Positions 7,838-15,709 of a DNA stretch of 64,000 nt are shown one piece after another. The stretch spans positions 283,573-347,572 of the forward strand of contig NZ_WKJJ01000007.1 of assembly GCF_009674485.1 (NCBI RefSeq), read 5' to 3'. The translations under genes and the position numbers were made by a program. Each line of letters opens with the position of its first letter. Positions within the stretch are counted from its first letter, which is position 1. The notes under the pieces were generated by a model that did not search any database, had not been told where the DNA came from, and saw only the letters and a list, made by a program, of their open reading frames with translations. This DNA comes from Pseudoduganella rivuli. Lineage in GTDB: Bacteria; Pseudomonadota; Gammaproteobacteria; Burkholderiales; Burkholderiaceae_D.

Positions 7838-10066
7838 ATGGCGAAACTGCCGACACTGGGCCCGGTGCTGCTGTGCGCGCTGGCTGCCGTTTATTCTTCC
7901 CATGCCGCCGCGCAGGATGGCCGTGTCGGCCATAGCGGGGTGCATGCACCGGCGGCCGCCGGCAAGGCCGAGGCGGCGCGCCTGCGGGGGCTGGCGCAGC
8001 GCGTCACCATCGTGCGCGACAAGTGGGGGATTCCCCACGTATTCGGCAAGACGGATGCGGACGCCGTGTTCGGGCTGTTGTACGCGCAGGCGGAGGATGA
8101 CTTCCGCCGGATCGAACTCAATTACATCAATGCGCTGGGTCGCCTGGCCGAAGTGCAGGGCGAGAGCGAGATTTACCGCGACTTGCGTATGAAGCTGTTC
8201 ATCGATGAGGACAGCCTGAAAGCGCACTATGCGGCCAGCCCCGCGTGGCTGAAGCAATTGATGAATGCCTTCGCGGACGGCTTGAATTATTACCTGCTGA
8301 CGCATCCGCAAGTCAAACCGCAACTGATTACCCGTTTCGAGCCGTGGATGGCGCTGAGCTTCACGGAAGGGTCGATTGGCGGCGACATCGAATCGATCGA
8401 CGTCAAGGCGCTGGAACGGTTTTACACGAAAGCGCCGGTGCCGCAGGACGCGCTGCTGAAGCGGGAGAGGGAACCTGCCGGTTCCAACGGCTTCGCCATC
8501 GCGCCGGCCATCAGCAAGTCCGGCCACGCGCTGCTGATGATCAATCCCCATACGTCGTTTTACTTCCGCCCCGAAGTGCACATGGTCAGCGAAGACGGCA
8601 TGAATGCGTATGGCGCCGTCACGTGGGGCCAGTTCTTCGTTTACCAGGGGTTCAACGACCGGCTGGGCTGGATGCATACGTCCGGCGGCGGCGACGTGAT
8701 CGACGAATTCGTGGAAACCGTCAGCGCCAAGGATGGCAAGCTGACTTACCGCTATGGCAAGGAAGAGCGTCCCGTGCGCGCCGTGCCCGTGCGGCTGCCT
8801 TACCGCACGGCGTCCGGCATGGCGGAAAAAACCGTGTCTGCGTATTACACGGTGCACGGCCCCGTGGTGCGGGAAGCGGATGGCAAGTGGATCAGTGTCA
8901 GCCTGATGAACGAACCGCTGAAGGCATTGCAGCAATCGTACCTGCGCACCAAGGCCCGCAATTTCGCCCAGTTCCGCCGGGTGATGGACTTGCGCACCAA
9001 TTCATCCAACAACACCGTGTATGCGGATGCGGACGGCAATATCGCTTATTTCCACGGCAATTTCATGCCGATACGCGATGTGCGCTTCAATTACCGCAAA
9101 CCGGTCGATGGCAGCGACCCGGACACCGCATGGAAGGGATTGCACCCTGTATCAGAGACGATCCAGCTGTTCAACCCCGCCAACGGCTGGATCCAGAACA
9201 CGAATAACTGGCCGTTTTCCGCCGCGGGCGCCTACAGCCCGAAACAATCCGACTATCCGGCGTACATGTCCGTGTACCCGGAAAATGCGCGCGGCATCCA
9301 CGCAGTGCGGGTTCTGGAAAACAAAAAAGACTTCACCTTGGACAGCCTGATCGCGGCGGCCTATGACAACCAGCTGCCCGCGTTCGAGCCGCTGTTGCCG
9401 AAACTGTTCGCGGCATGGGAAGCGCTGCCCGATGGCGATACGCTGAAGTCCGGCATCGCACCGCAGGTGCACGTGCTGAAACGGTGGGACATGCGCTATG
9501 CGCTGAACTCGGTACCGACGTCGCTGGGCGTGTTCTGGCTGGAAGACTTGAAGAAAATGTTCGAACCGGCCGCGAAAGCGCTGGATATGCCGTTGACCGT
9601 GTTCATCGAGACCCGGCTGGCGCCGCAGGAACTGGTGTTTGCCATGGCGCGCGCCAGCGCAAAGCTGGCAGCGGATTTCGGCACGTGGCAGACGCAATGG
9701 GGCGAAATCAACCGGTACCAGCGGCTGACGGGCGACATCGTGCAACCGTTCGATGACAGCAAGCCCAGCATTCCCGTGCCGTATGTGTCGGGTAACTGGG
9801 GCGCGCTGGCCGCGTATGGCATGACGTCGCCGCAAAAGACCAAGCGGATTTATGGCGAGCGCGGCAACAGCTTTGTCGCGGCCGTGGAATTCGGCAAGCG
9901 GGTCCGCGCGAAAAGCATCCTGGCCGGCGGCCAGAGCGGCGATCCCGCATCGCCGCACTTCAGCGACCAGGCGGAAATGTATGCCCGTGGCGAGTTCAAG
10001 GATGTGCTGTTTTACCCTGAAGACATCGATAAGCACGTCGAGCGGCGCTACCATCCGGGCGAGTAA
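7838..10066 (+). CDS. Penicillin-amidase-family acylase (Ntn hydrolase)
   Basis: Periplasmic acylase of 742 residues, made as a precursor and normally cut into alpha and beta chains. A signal peptide (about residues 1-25, ending SSHAAA) is followed by the alpha region with KWGIPHVFGKTDADAVFG. The beta chain should begin at Ser216 in the motif PAGSNGFA, the N-terminal nucleophile. INPHTSF and NSSNNTVYADADGNI are typical beta-chain motifs. GGGAG-like ribosome binding (CAGGGAGCC) precedes ATG 7838. Substrates could be aculeacin-type lipopeptides, acyl-homoserine lactones or beta-lactams, and the sequence alone does not decide. No signalling gene is adjacent. Confidence 0.88.
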   Translation: MAKLPTLGPVLLCALAAVYSSHAAAQDGRVGHSGVHAPAAAGKAEAARLRGLAQRVTIVRDKWGIPHVFGKTDADAVFGLLYAQAEDDFRRIELNYINALGRLAEVQGESEIYRDLRMKLFIDEDSLKAHYAASPAWLKQLMNAFADGLNYYLLTHPQVKPQLITRFEPWMALSFTEGSIGGDIESIDVKALERFYTKAPVPQDALLKREREPAGSNGFAIAPAISKSGHALLMINPHTSFYFRPEVHMVSEDGMNAYGAVTWGQFFVYQGFNDRLGWMHTSGGGDVIDEFVETVSAKDGKLTYRYGKEERPVRAVPVRLPYRTASGMAEKTVSAYYTVHGPVVREADGKWISVSLMNEPLKALQQSYLRTKARNFAQFRRVMDLRTNSSNNTVYADADGNIAYFHGNFMPIRDVRFNYRKPVDGSDPDTAWKGLHPVSETIQLFNPANGWIQNTNNWPFSAAGAYSPKQSDYPAYMSVYPENARGIHAVRVLENKKDFTLDSLIAAAYDNQLPAFEPLLPKLFAAWEALPDGDTLKSGIAPQVHVLKRWDMRYALNSVPTSLGVFWLEDLKKMFEPAAKALDMPLTVFIETRLAPQELVFAMARASAKLAADFGTWQTQWGEINRYQRLTGDIVQPFDDSKPSIPVPYVSGNWGALAAYGMTSPQKTKRIYGERGNSFVAAVEFGKRVRAKSILAGGQSGDPASPHFSDQAEMYARGEFKDVLFYPEDIDKHVERRYHPGE

Positions 10067-10134
10067 TCTGCGATTGACGGGGCGCAAATGCGCGAATGAG
10101 CACGGGGCCATGCTGTGGACAGGAGGACCGCGCC

Positions 10135-11601
10135 ATGGCAACCCTGGAAGACCAACGCGGCGGTACGCGGCCGCTCGATATCCGCGACTTCATCTTTGTG
10201 CGCGAGCTGGCCGAAGTCTACCTGCTGCTCGACCATATCTCCGGCCGCTGGGACAAGCCGCTCGATGCGGAAGGCGAGCAATTGCGCGCCGCCGTCTGCG
10301 CCATCGGCTGGCCGCCGAACGGCAGCCGTCCCGACGCGGCGGAACAAGCGACGACATTGTTGCGGGCCAAAGACCGCTTGAATGCGCTGGCCCGGCCCGC
10401 CAGCGGCGCGACCATCGCCTTTACGTTGCTGGTGGTGGGGGAGGAAGATCCGCGCCGGCAGCACCGGCGGTGGTGGCGCCGTCTGTGGCGGTGGGGATGG
10501 CCGGGGAAACGGCGCTGCGAGTGGCGTGCCTTGCCGCATGGCGGTGCCAAGTCTGTGGCTCCGCCGATTACGCCGCAGGGCGCAGTGGGAGCCGCTGCTG
10601 TGGATGGCGCCGTGGCTCAGACGCCGATCCCGCCGTTTACCGCGCCAACGAATGGCGATTTGATCGTCCCCGGCTGCGGCTTCACCCGCCCGCCCACGCG
10701 CATGTCGCTGGCCCGCACCGCCTTTCCCGGCCTGATCGGCCCGGCCGGGCACTTCAACCGGGGTATCTGGCGCATCGTGCTGTTTCTCGTCATGTGGATG
10801 GTGCTCACTTGCGTGCTGTCGTGGGATATCACGGCGGGCAACGTGGTGTTGACGCACCTGGATACGCTGCGTACCCAGCAAGGCGAACTGGCGCGCAAAA
10901 TATCGTCCGCCGAAGCAGCCGATGAACTGGCGCGCCGCAGCAAGGCGGGGCCGGCCGCGGCGGTGGAGTTGCCGCCGGTGCAATTCTGCGAACCCGTCAT
11001 TCCCAGCGCGCCGCGCAAATACCGCACCGTCGAAGAGCTTCAACTCTGCACCGACAAGGAACGCCTGGAAAACGAGCGGGTCGTCACCCAGCGCAACCTG
11101 CACGTGTGGATCAAGCCGTGGGAAAAGCTGTACCGCCTCGTCACGTTCGAGCCGTCGCCCGGTGCGCCACCGCAGCGCGCCGGCGGCATACCGGATTTCG
11201 CCGGACCCTATGGCGGCGATGAGGAACCCGCGCGGGTGCTGACCCACGTCATCGGCTGCGCCGTGCTGCCGCTGTGCTACGGCATTCTCGGCGCGGGCGC
11301 GGCCGCCGTGCGCAACCTGTGGGCCAAGCTGCGCGAGAGCATGCTGATGCCGCGTGACTACACGCTGGCGCTGGGCCAACTGGCGCTGGGCGCCACCATC
11401 GGCGCTTGTATCGGCTTGTTCGTGAATCCTTCCGGCTCGTCGTCCGGGGCGGGGGCGGCGCTGGCTAGCAGCTGGACCTTGAGTGGATCGGCGCTGTCGT
11501 TCATCGCGGGGTTTGGTGTCGAAGGGGTGTTTTTAGCGCTGGAAGCGTTCGTGCGGCGGGTGTTTGGTGTGGCGGGGCAGGGCGATGGGCGGCGCACCTG
11601 A
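10135..11601 (+). CDS. Hypothetical multi-pass membrane protein
   Basis: I do not recognise the family. The start at 10135 is set by AGGAGG at 10121-10126. The 488 residues have a soluble N-terminal part of about 210 residues beginning RDFIFVRELAEVYLLLDHISG. A membrane segment follows (IVLFLVMWMVLTCVLSW, about 222-238), then a charged linker with two cysteines (VQFCEPVIP, ELQLCTDK). Three further hydrophobic segments sit in the last 120 residues (HVIGCAVLPLCYGILGAG; ALGATIGACIGLFV; ALSFIAGFGVEGVFLALEA). It may be a structural or signalling membrane protein. It stands alone between the acylase and convergent cysteine genes. Confidence 0.75.
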   Translation: MATLEDQRGGTRPLDIRDFIFVRELAEVYLLLDHISGRWDKPLDAEGEQLRAAVCAIGWPPNGSRPDAAEQATTLLRAKDRLNALARPASGATIAFTLLVVGEEDPRRQHRRWWRRLWRWGWPGKRRCEWRALPHGGAKSVAPPITPQGAVGAAAVDGAVAQTPIPPFTAPTNGDLIVPGCGFTRPPTRMSLARTAFPGLIGPAGHFNRGIWRIVLFLVMWMVLTCVLSWDITAGNVVLTHLDTLRTQQGELARKISSAEAADELARRSKAGPAAAVELPPVQFCEPVIPSAPRKYRTVEELQLCTDKERLENERVVTQRNLHVWIKPWEKLYRLVTFEPSPGAPPQRAGGIPDFAGPYGGDEEPARVLTHVIGCAVLPLCYGILGAGAAAVRNLWAKLRESMLMPRDYTLALGQLALGATIGACIGLFVNPSGSSSGAGAALASSWTLSGSALSFIAGFGVEGVFLALEAFVRRVFGVAGQGDGRRT

Positions 11602-11613
11602 GTAAGTGGAATG

Positions 11614-11638
11614 CGCGTGGAACGGCAGGTTCCACGCG
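11614..11638. terminator. Perfect hairpin between convergent genes
   Basis: CGCGTGGAAC, a 5-base loop (GGCAG) and GTTCCACGCG form a perfect 10-bp stem in the 53-base gap between the membrane-protein gene and the convergent transsulfuration genes. There is no T-run on either side, so it could be a bidirectional attenuating hairpin rather than a classical intrinsic terminator. Confidence 0.4.
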
Positions 11639-11654
11639 TGTCGTGCCGATAACG

Positions 11655-12827
11655 TTAAATCGCGTCCAGCGCCGCCTGCAAATCCGCCCGCAAATCCTCC
11701 ACGTCCTCGATCCCGACCGACAGCCGGATCAAGCCGTCGCCGATGCCCAGCACCGCGCGCTGTTCCGGCGGAATCGTCGCGTGGGTCATCAGGGCGGGGT
11801 GCTCGATCAGGCTTTCCACACCGCCCAGGCTTTCCGCCAGCGCGAACACTTCGCACCGTTCCAGGAAGCGGCGCGCCCCGGCCAGGTCGGTGTCGAGCGT
11901 GATGGAAATGATGCCGCCGAAACCGTCCATTTGCCGTTTGGCCAGCGCGTGCTGCGGATGGGTTTCCAGGCCCGGGTAATAAACCTTGGCGACTTTCGGC
12001 TGGTGCGCCAGCCATTGAGCGAGGTCCAGCGCGCTGGCGTTGTGGCGGGCGATGCGCACGGCCAGGGTTTTCACGCCCCGCAGCGCGAGGAAACTGTCGA
12101 ACGGGCCGAGGATGGCGCCGACCGCGTTTTGCAAGAAGCCCAATTGCTCGCGCCACGCCTGCTGGTGCGGTTCATTGCCCACCACTGCCACGCCGGCGAT
12201 CACGTCCGAATGGCCGTTCAAATATTTGGTGGCCGAGTGCACGACGATGTCGAAGCCGTGTTCCAGCGGGCGCTGCACCAGCGGGCTGGCAAACGTGTTG
12301 TCGGCTACGGCGATGATGCCCCGCTCGCGGCAGATTTTGCCAATCGCGGCCAGGTCCGCCAGTTTCAGCATCGGGTTGGTCGGCGTTTCCACCCACACCA
12401 TGCGCGTGTCGGGACGCAGCGCGGCCAGCAGGTTTTCCGGGTTGGTCAAATCCACGTAGGAAAACGTATGCCCGGCGCTGCGCTTGCGCACCCGTTCAAA
12501 CAGGCGATAGCTGCCGCCATACATGTCGTCGCCAGCGATGATGTGCGAGTTGGCGTCGGCCAGTTCCAGCACGGTGGAAATTGCCGCCAGGCCGGACGCG
12601 AAGGCAAAACCCTGCGAACCGCCTTCCAGGTCGGCAAGGCAGCGCTCGAAGGCCCAGCGCGTGGGATTGTGCGAGCGGCCATAGTCGAGGCCCTTGTGCA
12701 CGCCGGGACTTTCCTGCACGAAGGTGGACGTCGCGTAAATCGGCGGCATGATGGCGCCGGTGGACGGGTCCGGGGATTGGCCGCCGTGGATGACGCGGGT
12801 GGCCAGCGCAGCTTTTTTCTTGGTCAT
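11655..12827 (-). CDS. Cystathionine gamma-lyase/synthase (PLP)
   Basis: Cys/Met-metabolism PLP enzyme of 390 residues. Marks are ATRVIHGGQSPDPSTGA, YGRSHNPTR, the PLP-phosphate loop SGLAAISTVL, ETPTNPMLK, VADNTFASP and the Schiff-base lysine in HSATKYLNGHSD near residue 200. Its ATG directly abuts the stop of the cystathionine beta-synthase gene (TAA then ATG, no gap), so the two are cotranscribed. That pairing points to the reverse transsulfuration direction (cystathionine to cysteine, i.e. a gamma-lyase, mccB-like). The fold is shared with cystathionine gamma-synthase (MetB), which remains possible as an activity. Confidence 0.9.
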   Translation of the reverse strand: MTKKKAALATRVIHGGQSPDPSTGAIMPPIYATSTFVQESPGVHKGLDYGRSHNPTRWAFERCLADLEGGSQGFAFASGLAAISTVLELADANSHIIAGDDMYGGSYRLFERVRKRSAGHTFSYVDLTNPENLLAALRPDTRMVWVETPTNPMLKLADLAAIGKICRERGIIAVADNTFASPLVQRPLEHGFDIVVHSATKYLNGHSDVIAGVAVVGNEPHQQAWREQLGFLQNAVGAILGPFDSFLALRGVKTLAVRIARHNASALDLAQWLAHQPKVAKVYYPGLETHPQHALAKRQMDGFGGIISITLDTDLAGARRFLERCEVFALAESLGGVESLIEHPALMTHATIPPEQRAVLGIGDGLIRLSVGIEDVEDLRADLQAALDAI

Positions 12828-14201
12828 TTACAGCGTCTTTCTCAAGTGGTTGAGCAAATCAAAGCGGGTGATCAAGCCATAGAACGTGGCGCCGTCCGCC
12901 ACCACGGCCGTCAGGCCACGGTCCAGCGTGCTGCGCAGCGCCTGGATGCTGGACGTCGGCGACAGGGTTTCCAGGCGCGACGTCATGGTGGCGCCCACCA
13001 GGCTGGAAAACTGTTCCGCATGGTTGTCGACTTTCATCAGCAAGTCCGATTCATCGATGATGCCCACCAGTTTGCCATCCTGCAGCACGGGCAGTTGCGC
13101 CAGGTCGGCAGTGCGCATGCGGTTGAACGCCACCAGCAGCGTATCGGTCGGCGACACGCTGACCACGTCGCCCTCGTCATAGCGGCGGCCGATCAGGTCG
13201 CGCAAGTCGCCGGTTTTCTGGCGCTGCACCAGGCCCTGGTCGACCAGCCAGTTGTGGTTGTACATCTTCGACAGGTAGCGCGTCCCCGTATCGACGACGA
13301 AGGTCACCACGCGCTTGGCTTCGGTCTGCTCGCGGCAGTATTTGAGGGCGGCGGCCAGCAGGGTGCCGGTCGACGAGCCGCCCAGGATGCCTTCGGCCTG
13401 CAGCAGTGCGCGGGCGCTTTCAAAACTTTCCTGGTCCGTGATGGTGTATGCCTTGTGCACGGACTTCATGTCGGCGATCGAAGGAATGAAGTCTTCGCCG
13501 ATGCCTTCCACCGCCCACGAACCGCTGGTGTCGTTGACCTTGCCCGTGTCGATGTATTCGGCCAGGATCGAGCCCTTGGGGTCGGCCAGCACGAATTCCA
13601 GTTCCGGCTGGACCTTGCGGAAGAAGCGCGTCAGGCCCGTCAAGGTGCCGGAGGAGCCGACACCGACCACGATGGCGTCCACGTCGTGCTGCATTTGTTC
13701 CCAGATTTCCGGCGCCGTCGTGGTTTCATGGGCGGCCGGGTTGGCGGGGTTGTTGAACTGGTCGGCGTAAAACGCGCCGGGTATCTCACTGGCCAGGCGC
13801 GCCGCATAGTCCTGGTAATACTCCGGGTGCCCCTTGCCGACGTCCGAGCGGGTCATGTGTACTTCGGCGCCCAGCGCCTTCAAATGCAGCACTTTTTCCG
13901 TCGACATCTTGTCCGGCACCACCAGCACCACGCGGTAGCCCTTGATGCGGCCCACCAGCGCCAGGCCCAGGCCCGTGTTGCCGGCGGTCGCTTCAATGAT
14001 GGTGCCGCCCGGCTTCAGGCGGCCATCGCGCTCCGCGGCCTCGATCATGGCGCGGCCGATGCGGTCCTTGATGGAGCCGCCCGGGTTTTGCGATTCAAGT
14101 TTCAGGAACAGGCGGCACGGACCGGTGTCCAGCCGGGTGACTTCGATCAGCGGGGTGTCGCCGATCAGGCTGAACAGGGCAGCCTCTTTGGGAGTGTTCA
14201 T
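12828..14201 (-). CDS. Cystathionine beta-synthase with CBS domains
   Basis: PLP enzyme condensing serine (or O-acetylserine) with homocysteine. In 457 residues, the catalytic fold II domain has the lysine motif NPGGSIKDRIG near residue 40, the substrate loop EATAGNTG, and GVGSSGTLTGLTRFF. It is followed by two C-terminal CBS motifs (about 340-455: VSPTDTLLVAFNRM and LSPTSSIQALRSTL) that in this family sense adenosyl ligands. No heme-binding N-terminal extension is present, as usual in bacteria. First gene of the two-gene transsulfuration operon. Its promoter must lie in the roughly 200-base AT-richer gap shared with thymidine kinase, where the direct repeat TGCA-N5-TGCA sits near 14320. Confidence 0.92.
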   Translation of the reverse strand: MNTPKEAALFSLIGDTPLIEVTRLDTGPCRLFLKLESQNPGGSIKDRIGRAMIEAAERDGRLKPGGTIIEATAGNTGLGLALVGRIKGYRVVLVVPDKMSTEKVLHLKALGAEVHMTRSDVGKGHPEYYQDYAARLASEIPGAFYADQFNNPANPAAHETTTAPEIWEQMQHDVDAIVVGVGSSGTLTGLTRFFRKVQPELEFVLADPKGSILAEYIDTGKVNDTSGSWAVEGIGEDFIPSIADMKSVHKAYTITDQESFESARALLQAEGILGGSSTGTLLAAALKYCREQTEAKRVVTFVVDTGTRYLSKMYNHNWLVDQGLVQRQKTGDLRDLIGRRYDEGDVVSVSPTDTLLVAFNRMRTADLAQLPVLQDGKLVGIIDESDLLMKVDNHAEQFSSLVGATMTSRLETLSPTSSIQALRSTLDRGLTAVVADGATFYGLITRFDLLNHLRKTL

Positions 14202-14374
14202 GGCGTTCTCCTTTGCAAGGGGACCCGCACCGCCGGTTGTGCCGGCAGCCAGGCCCGTGAAAAACGCGGATTTTCAGCCGCACGGTTCACTTCGGGAACG
14301 AATCTTAATAAATTTGTATATGCATTTTATGCACAGGACGGGAAAAGTATGCGCCTTTTTCAACACCCGCGCCG

Positions 14375-14380
14375 TATAAT
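14375..14380 (+). promoter_or_regulatory. Perfect -10 box of thymidine kinase promoter
   Basis: TATAAT, the exact sigma70 -10 consensus, stands 19 bases before ATG 14399 and 34 before GTG 14414. No good -35 is visible about 17 bases further up (CGCCTTTTT region). Transcription would start near 14387. That leaves too short a leader for a ribosome site before the ATG and supports the GTG start. Confidence 0.5.
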
Positions 14381-14413
14381 CCGCGTCATGAACGCAGCAT
14401 GATTGGTATTGAA

Positions 14414-14968
14414 GTGGCTAAGCTCTATTTCCGTTACTCGGCAATGAATGCCGGCAAGTCGACCGCAATGTTGCAGGTCGCGCACAACTACGAAGAACAA
14501 GGCCAGGCCGTGCGGTTATTTACCGCCGCGATCGACGACCGCTATGGCGTGGGCCACGTGACGTCGCGCCTGGGGCCGCAGAGGGCCACCGAAGTGTTTG
14601 ACGCCGCGACGGATTTTCTCAACGTGGTGGACCAGAAAGTCGCCTGCGTGCTGGTCGACGAAGCGCAATTCCTGTCCACCGTGCAAGTCCAGCAATTGCA
14701 CAAGCTGGCACAGGTGCGGGGCATTCCCGTGATCACGTATGGGTTGCGCACGGATTTCCGTGGAGAACCATTTCCCGGTTCGGCCTACTTGCTGGGGCTG
14801 GCCGATGACATCGAGGAAATCAAGAACATTTGCACGTGCGGCAAAAAAGCCACAATGAATATCCGCGTGGATGAACACGGCAAACGCATCCGCGACGGCG
14901 AGCAAATCAGCATTGGCGGCAATGAGCGCTACCGCCAGGCGTGCGGGCGCTGTTTTTATTCCGAGTAA
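14414..14968 (+). CDS. tdk: Thymidine kinase
   Basis: ATP-dependent thymidine kinase of the salvage pathway, 184 residues. The P-loop SAMNAGKST begins about residue 9. VDEAQFL is the Walker B/DEAQ motif, and YGLRTDFRGEPF is the substrate region. The zinc ligands are in CTCGKKA and ACGRC. The frame also opens at ATG 14399, but homologues begin with M-A-K/Q-LYF. I therefore prefer GTG 14414, which also leaves room for a leader after the TATAAT box. The next gene follows 11 bases after the stop. Confidence 0.92.
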   Translation: MAKLYFRYSAMNAGKSTAMLQVAHNYEEQGQAVRLFTAAIDDRYGVGHVTSRLGPQRATEVFDAATDFLNVVDQKVACVLVDEAQFLSTVQVQQLHKLAQVRGIPVITYGLRTDFRGEPFPGSAYLLGLADDIEEIKNICTCGKKATMNIRVDEHGKRIRDGEQISIGGNERYRQACGRCFYSE

Positions 14969-14979
14969 TTCTCTTCATC

Positions 14980-15519
14980 ATGCCCGATTGCAACGTCATC
15001 GCCCCCGCCTGGATCTGCCAGTACCGGGGCGCGGTGTTCGACATGCTGCTGTACCTGGCGCCTTCCTTCATGCTGGCGCTGGTGATCCAGCGACTGGCGG
15101 CCTGGCATCCATTTTTCCTGCTGTTCCGGCTGGCCGGCACGATTTGCCATGAACTGGCGCATTTCTTTGTCGGCCTGGTCACGTATGCGCGGCCTGCCGC
15201 GTTTTCCGTCATGCCGCGCCGCATGGCGGGCGGCTGGCAACTGGGTTCCGTCAGCCTGACGCGGGTGCGCTGGTATAACGCGGCGCCCGCCGCGCTGGCG
15301 CCATTCCTCGTGGCCGGCGTGCCGCTGCTGGTGGCGCTGTGGCGTACCCGGCCCGGCTGGCAGTTCGAAGGCATCGACTTGTTGCTGGCGTTTGCCGTGG
15401 CGCCGCAATTCCTTGCCTGCTGGCCATCGGCAGCCGACTGGAAGATTTCCCTGCGCTCCTGGCCCTACCTGTTGATTGGCGCCCTGGTATGGGCCGCGCT
15501 GCGTTATTGGCGGCTATAG
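14980..15519 (+). CDS. HELAH-motif membrane metalloprotease-like protein
   Basis: Integral membrane protein of 179 residues with the zinc-protease motif HELAH (HExxH) within a hydrophobic stretch (LAGTICHELAHFFVGL, about residues 56-72), as in M50 site-2 proteases. About four further hydrophobic segments follow. No clear C-terminal LDG/NPDG ligand motif of classical M50 enzymes is visible, so it belongs to a minimal or divergent group and activity is uncertain. ATG 14980 lies 11 bases after tdk. An upstream in-frame GTG at 14941 would overlap tdk by 28 bases. Confidence 0.75.
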   Translation: MPDCNVIAPAWICQYRGAVFDMLLYLAPSFMLALVIQRLAAWHPFFLLFRLAGTICHELAHFFVGLVTYARPAAFSVMPRRMAGGWQLGSVSLTRVRWYNAAPAALAPFLVAGVPLLVALWRTRPGWQFEGIDLLLAFAVAPQFLACWPSAADWKISLRSWPYLLIGALVWAALRYWRL

Positions 15520-15709
15520 CCGCCCAAGCCTGCCCTGGCGGACTGACTGTCTGCCAACTTTAATCCAGCCTTAAGGTTTCAGCCCGTATTCCAGGGGGAA
15601 ATAGGCTGCGCTGCCGCTATACGCGCTGTAGAATAAGCCGAAGCGCCGGCCCATATACAGTGCGCCGGTTCCATGAAAAGTTTCAGTCTTAATGTACGGG
15701 GGTATGCCG

